Below are positions 59,993 to 64,000 of a stretch of DNA of 64,000 nucleotides, piece by piece. This DNA is from Ophiodon elongatus (Eukaryota; Chordata; Actinopteri; Perciformes; Hexagrammidae): positions 2,496,001 through 2,560,000 of the forward strand of contig JACSYO010000527.1 in assembly GCA_016806645.1 (NCBI GenBank), read 5' to 3'. Below the pieces are notes generated by a model that worked only from the letters and a program-made list of their open reading frames with translations, searched no databases and was not told the DNA's origin. Made by a program: the position numbers and the translations under genes. How positions within the stretch are numbered: the first letter of the stretch is position 1; each line of letters starts with the position of its first letter.

Positions 59993-62140
59993 GCTGCCCA
60001 CTGACGTTTAGCAATAGTTTTGCAGAAATGACTGGGTTTTGATTCCCATGCGCCCACAAATGGATACAAGACACTTGGATAATGCTGCACAGTCTTTCGT
60101 TTGGCGAAACCCAAAGGTTCATCAAAGTTTCTTTGCTCTGATATGCTCAAGGTCAGTATTTCCTGGCGTTTGACACCAACCTGGGTTTTACACACCGACC
60201 CCCTCAGTTGCTGGTTTCTCTGACTCATTGCCTTTCGCACTGTTGATTTGTGTGGACCAAAACATTGATGTGAATGCGGATGAAGGCTGAAAAGAGCTCC
60301 ACGCTGCTGCTCAGCTGAAAACCTTTTCACAATACGGGGAGTCATTTCATTGAGAGTGGATATCTAAAGCATCACTCATTGGAGCTTTGAGATGTGCTTG
60401 TGATTGATAGCCGGGAAACTTGAGGTGACCTATAGGTCTTTCTCAAAATGTTTTATGTTTGCAAAAAAAGAAAATAGATGATATCATGTTGGCAGTGAAA
60501 GTGGCACATTCACTCACAGGCGTTATCAAGAAACAAAGAGACCAGATGCTGCAACGGCAGCCATAACCTCTCCTTTTGAAATAGTTTAAAGGATATCTCC
60601 TTTTTGTAAAGGAAAAAAACTAACTGAATTCACTTGCATGGCCTGACTATTGAGTCCATTATAAAGTTTGTTGACACCAGAAAGGAAAATATTTTGCTCT
60701 TCTTATTTTTTACTCCTTACAGATTACGTTTCTACCTAGAAAGCTGTTTTATACTTGAATAAACAACATGTTGGGTTTCTTATCGCAGGAAGCCATCCCA
60801 GTTTTTTGTAATACTACCTGAAAGATCACTCGGACATATCAGAAACCCTTTTCTTGCAGTGACGACAAAAAAAACTGTAATGACACAAAAACGAGACAAA
60901 TCGTATCCCCACGAATCCACACACTCTTCTGAATCCAGATAAAGATCATTGACCAGAAGAAAATAAGGCTCCTGCCAGAGTATCCAACCGTTGGTTTTCG
61001 GGGGTGCACTCGGGACACTTTCCAAATGAACTATGTGTAGACGACCCATTACTTCACACTCTCAGATCATTATAAGTGCTAATAAAGAGCAGCTCTAATC
61101 AGACCCCCAGTTAATTGATTGCGAAGACCATGAGGCCGCTTGAGTCATCTGCAGCAGTGAAAGTTTACTTACACAAAGAAGAAACCACGATTTAGGCATT
61201 TAATCAAGAGCTTCGGTCTTGAGTGATGACTGTAAAATGCATGCTGTTCCTTGAATTACACAGAGAGACAGAAAGGGGATTTGCTATGATTTGTAAATGA
61301 AGTCACACATACTTGTTTATGGCGAGAAAATACCGTCATTTGATTTAAAAACCGTAGTACAAATGTATGTCACGCTGGCAGCCATATAATTCATGGAGAT
61401 TTACATATTAACACCAGTCTGCTTGACTGAAAGAGCCAGCTTAAGAAAAGAAAACAAAAAAAGAAAGCTGGTGCTGGCGGTCCTACTGTCTGACTGTCTG
61501 TACTGACATAGACTTTAGGTGGGATTGCTAAAAATAAGATAAAAAAGCACACAGCCTCTTGTTTTGAATTCACACCAACTGTCAACATTATTGTACGTTG
61601 GCAAAGGTAAATAAAATAAAATGTAAAAAAAAGTTGCATCTGCCTTATTTAATCACTGGTTTAATGCGCCATTGGGCGAGCACACTATGTGAGCCAAATC
61701 AAACACGCTCACAAGAATAGTGCTCTCTGGGTCTAGCTACCATGTTAAATGATAAAATGTTTGTGATAATTCCTCCAGCTGGTACTTTTACCTTCAGTCG
61801 GGAGGGTGAGTACTTTCTGCTGTTTGTGACCGCAGATCGTCTTTCATCTCAACATGTAGGAAAACTTTTAGGAGTGCAGTGGGACCCGGGGAGGCTGAGC
61901 AGACTGGTTATAGGCCTAGTGGGACCAGAGAGGCCGGGTGGACTTTGTGGTGCTCAAGGCTCACACAAAGCCATTCATACAAGTGAGTACAACAACAACA
62001 GTCATCGGGATGGGTGTAGGCCTCTCCCTCCAGAGGAGCAGGTCAGCTTCTCTAGGCAGCGTAGCATGTGTGCGTTTATAATGTTCAGAAAGCTCCACAT
62101 TGTCTGCCTTTTGTTGATTTTTGTTCCGCTGTTAATTTAA
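59993..62140. other. Intronic, no gene recognised; possible conserved non-coding segment 61060-61190
   Basis: Frames at 60780-61049 (-) and 61742-62140 (+) are open by length only; neither matches a family I know. The segment 61060-61190 (with ttaattgatt, gtttacttac, attataagtg) reads like unique, possibly conserved non-coding sequence. Confidence 0.4.
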
Positions 62141-64000
62141 AGACATGTCAAGCCCATTTTAACTGACCTACTACTTTTTACTTTTATCATACATTTTTAA
62201 GCAAGTAGTTTTACTTGTACTTGAATAAAATGTTCTACCCGTTGCAAAAAAATGTCCAAAACCCCAAAACATTTATTTGACAATAAAATAAAACTCGGAA
62301 AAGCATAAAATTAAATCACATTTGAGAAGCTGGAACCAAAGAATGTGTTGATTTTACGTGATAAATGACTTGAAATGATTAATTGTTAATGTGTTTTGAT
62401 GGTTGAATATTGCCCAGACTGTACTCTACGTATGTACAGTAAATATACACAGAAACTGTCTCTCTCTCACACACACACACACACACTCGCAGACACACAC
62501 AGATGAAGTAATAGGTCTTGGAGAATGTGTGCTGCAGTTTTCAAAAGGAGGGACATAGTTCAAGAGAGCAGGCCGCTTCCTGTCCTGCTACATCGGAAAT
62601 ACCAGCCTCGAAGCCTCAGAGGCTGGATTCAGATTGGACTACACACACACACACACAGTCACAAACACAAAGTAAACTCAAACACGTACACACCCCAAAG
62701 CACACACACACAAGGCTAAGCTTGTGAGAGTAAACACAACACAACACATGAAATCCCTGCATTCTGTAACTACCCCCATCAAACACAAAAACACACGCAC
62801 ACACACACACGTACCACATATAAACACTGCACACACACACAGAAACTCCCATCCGCTGGGAGTATTGTTGGATTCTTCCTCCTCTGACGCCCGTGAGGCT
62901 CTTGCTTGAGAAAAGGAAATGCAGTCTTGTGTAACCTTTATACACAGCAGAGAGACACCCGCATACAGTGAGAGAGAGGCTTTTTGTTAGCAGAGCCAGA
63001 GGTCAGGCCCTGAGCTCTGCTTTAATCCTGATTTCTAGTCAACATCTTGTCAGCTTCAGAGACTGCAGGCCTCTCTTTCCCCTCTGTGACTTTGATATGA
63101 GCTAGCAAATGAATAAATACATGAATAACTCAAAGTGCCGTAAAATAGGTTGGAATACAAATGCTATTGGTGGTGAGTTATTTAATGGCTTCTTTCAACA
63201 ACAACAAAAAATCTTTTCTGTTATAATGTCTTCTGCTTCTTTTTCTTCAGAAGCTCAGAGAGGACATCATGGAAATTTACATTAAAGCTGCACTTATAAA
63301 GGTCATCAGTTGGTCTCAGACATTAGGAATACATACAAATACACACACATATACACACATATATAACTCAACACCAGAAAGCAAAGAAGCAAATTTCTGA
63401 AAAATGTACTTTTTTTTACAAAATGTACTTTTGAGACTCTCCAGTAAACTACTTCCTGCTTTGCCACTGAACGTTAACATATCCCTCTTTAGCAGTTTGA
63501 TCGAATAACAAAATGCTGTCATGTTTTAAATTCTCTTCTTTTCCCAAAGATCTCCAAAGATCTGTTCAGTACCGCTGAGGCAGCTGTCGGGATGAAGTTG
63601 TGTTGTCCTCACACACGTACACACTTTACACATTATAAGATTAACCAGTTAGAGTTGGGGTAATTTGATGGTGACCCTGGCCGGCCAAAATGTTATCCTG
63701 ACACTGTTGCAGTATAACGTGAGAAATACCTGAAAATGTTTCGTCTTTATAACGGCATGTGACACTTGTGATGAAAACAAACTTTCACAGGTAAATAATA
63801 AGCTATCTCCGCACTGAAAATGTTTTAGAAAAAGATGTTAAAAGTTTCACAATCGAAGTGCTAGTTGCCTTCCACAGCATGATGGCCGTCATATCCGAGT
63901 TAGGGAGACTACCAGAAAAACTATCTATTAACGTCTATTATCAAAAGGCCCAGCCAAAATTCCTTTGGTCTATCCAAAATTGAAATCATGGCAACGTGCC
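62141..64000. other. Intronic, cluster of short CA arrays, no gene
   Basis: CA/AC runs occur at about 62467-62500, 62641-62658, 62700-62712, 62784-62810 and 62829-62842. The frames over them are Thr/His-rich artefacts. From 62900 to the right edge no exon or transposon is recognised. Confidence 0.5.

Noticed and set aside
61742..62140. 132-codon plus-strand frame with a hydrophobic C-terminus.
   Set aside because: No family match and no credible promoter or splice sites. The start region resembles repetitive 'tacttttac' sequence.
1..64000. Search for CRISPR arrays, operons, prophage, rRNA or other prokaryote-style systems.
   Set aside because: Regular repeats here are microsatellites and decayed tandem repeats. 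The window is vertebrate intronic DNA with no such systems.

Overview
This is vertebrate, almost certainly ray-finned fish (probably percomorph) genomic DNA. It is overwhelmingly non-coding, has no long intact reading frame, is packed with dinucleotide microsatellites, and carries degenerate transposable elements whose sequences look teleost: L2-clade LINE fragments ending in the 'cgctt.ggataaaagcg...aaatgtaatg' type tail, an RTE 3' end with a GATG-like tail, a PIF/Harbinger element with a Myb/SANT-like relic, a 'ggtctcaagacc' hAT-type MITE, and two tRNA-derived SINE remnants. The fish assignment is inference from these families; no species can be named.

The one coding segment I can support is a first coding exon at 3142-3265 (+). 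It encodes about 41 residues rich in basic and Ser residues, starts in a good Kozak context and ends at a consensus GTGAGT donor in phase 1. The peptide and the splice phase fit the alternative N-terminus that precedes the SAM domain in the DLC1/STARD13/STARD8 family of START-domain RhoGAPs. I cannot decide between paralogues. No SAM exon is visible downstream, so if the call is right, 3266-64000 is one first intron of more than 60 kb. A pyrimidine-rich (TCC)n tract and several upstream AUGs lie just before the start. At the left edge, a strong 3' splice-site consensus (branch-like sequence, pyrimidine tract, AG at 76-77) and an AATAAA at 1908-1913 could mark the last exon and 3' UTR of an upstream gene on the same strand; this is tentative.

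Layout: 1-1930 possible 3' end of an upstream gene; about 1930-3141 candidate promoter and 5' UTR; 3142-3265 first coding exon; then intron. In the intron: three same-strand copies of one ~430-bp interspersed repeat (9774, 24781, 40992); a ~220-bp AT array (13986-14204); a CpG-rich block at 22740-22990 that could be an internal promoter; a nested retroelement cluster at 26437-28846 (L2-type LINE, RTE fragment, second L2-type 3' end); a Harbinger element with 3-bp target duplication at 29369-30327; six dinucleotide arrays within 38.5-40.5 kb; a hAT-like MITE with near-perfect 8-bp target duplication at 47321-47932; a degenerate ~45-bp tandem repeat at 55030-55280; and SINE and Tc1-like remnants at 58.7-60 kb.

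The window contains no operon-like set of genes acting together. Its biological content is the start of a large fish gene and a well-stratified record of transposon insertions in its intron. I found no clear previously undescribed functional system; the best leads are the repeat families, the CpG block, the possible upstream gene end and one unassigned 133-codon frame at 50502-50903 (-).
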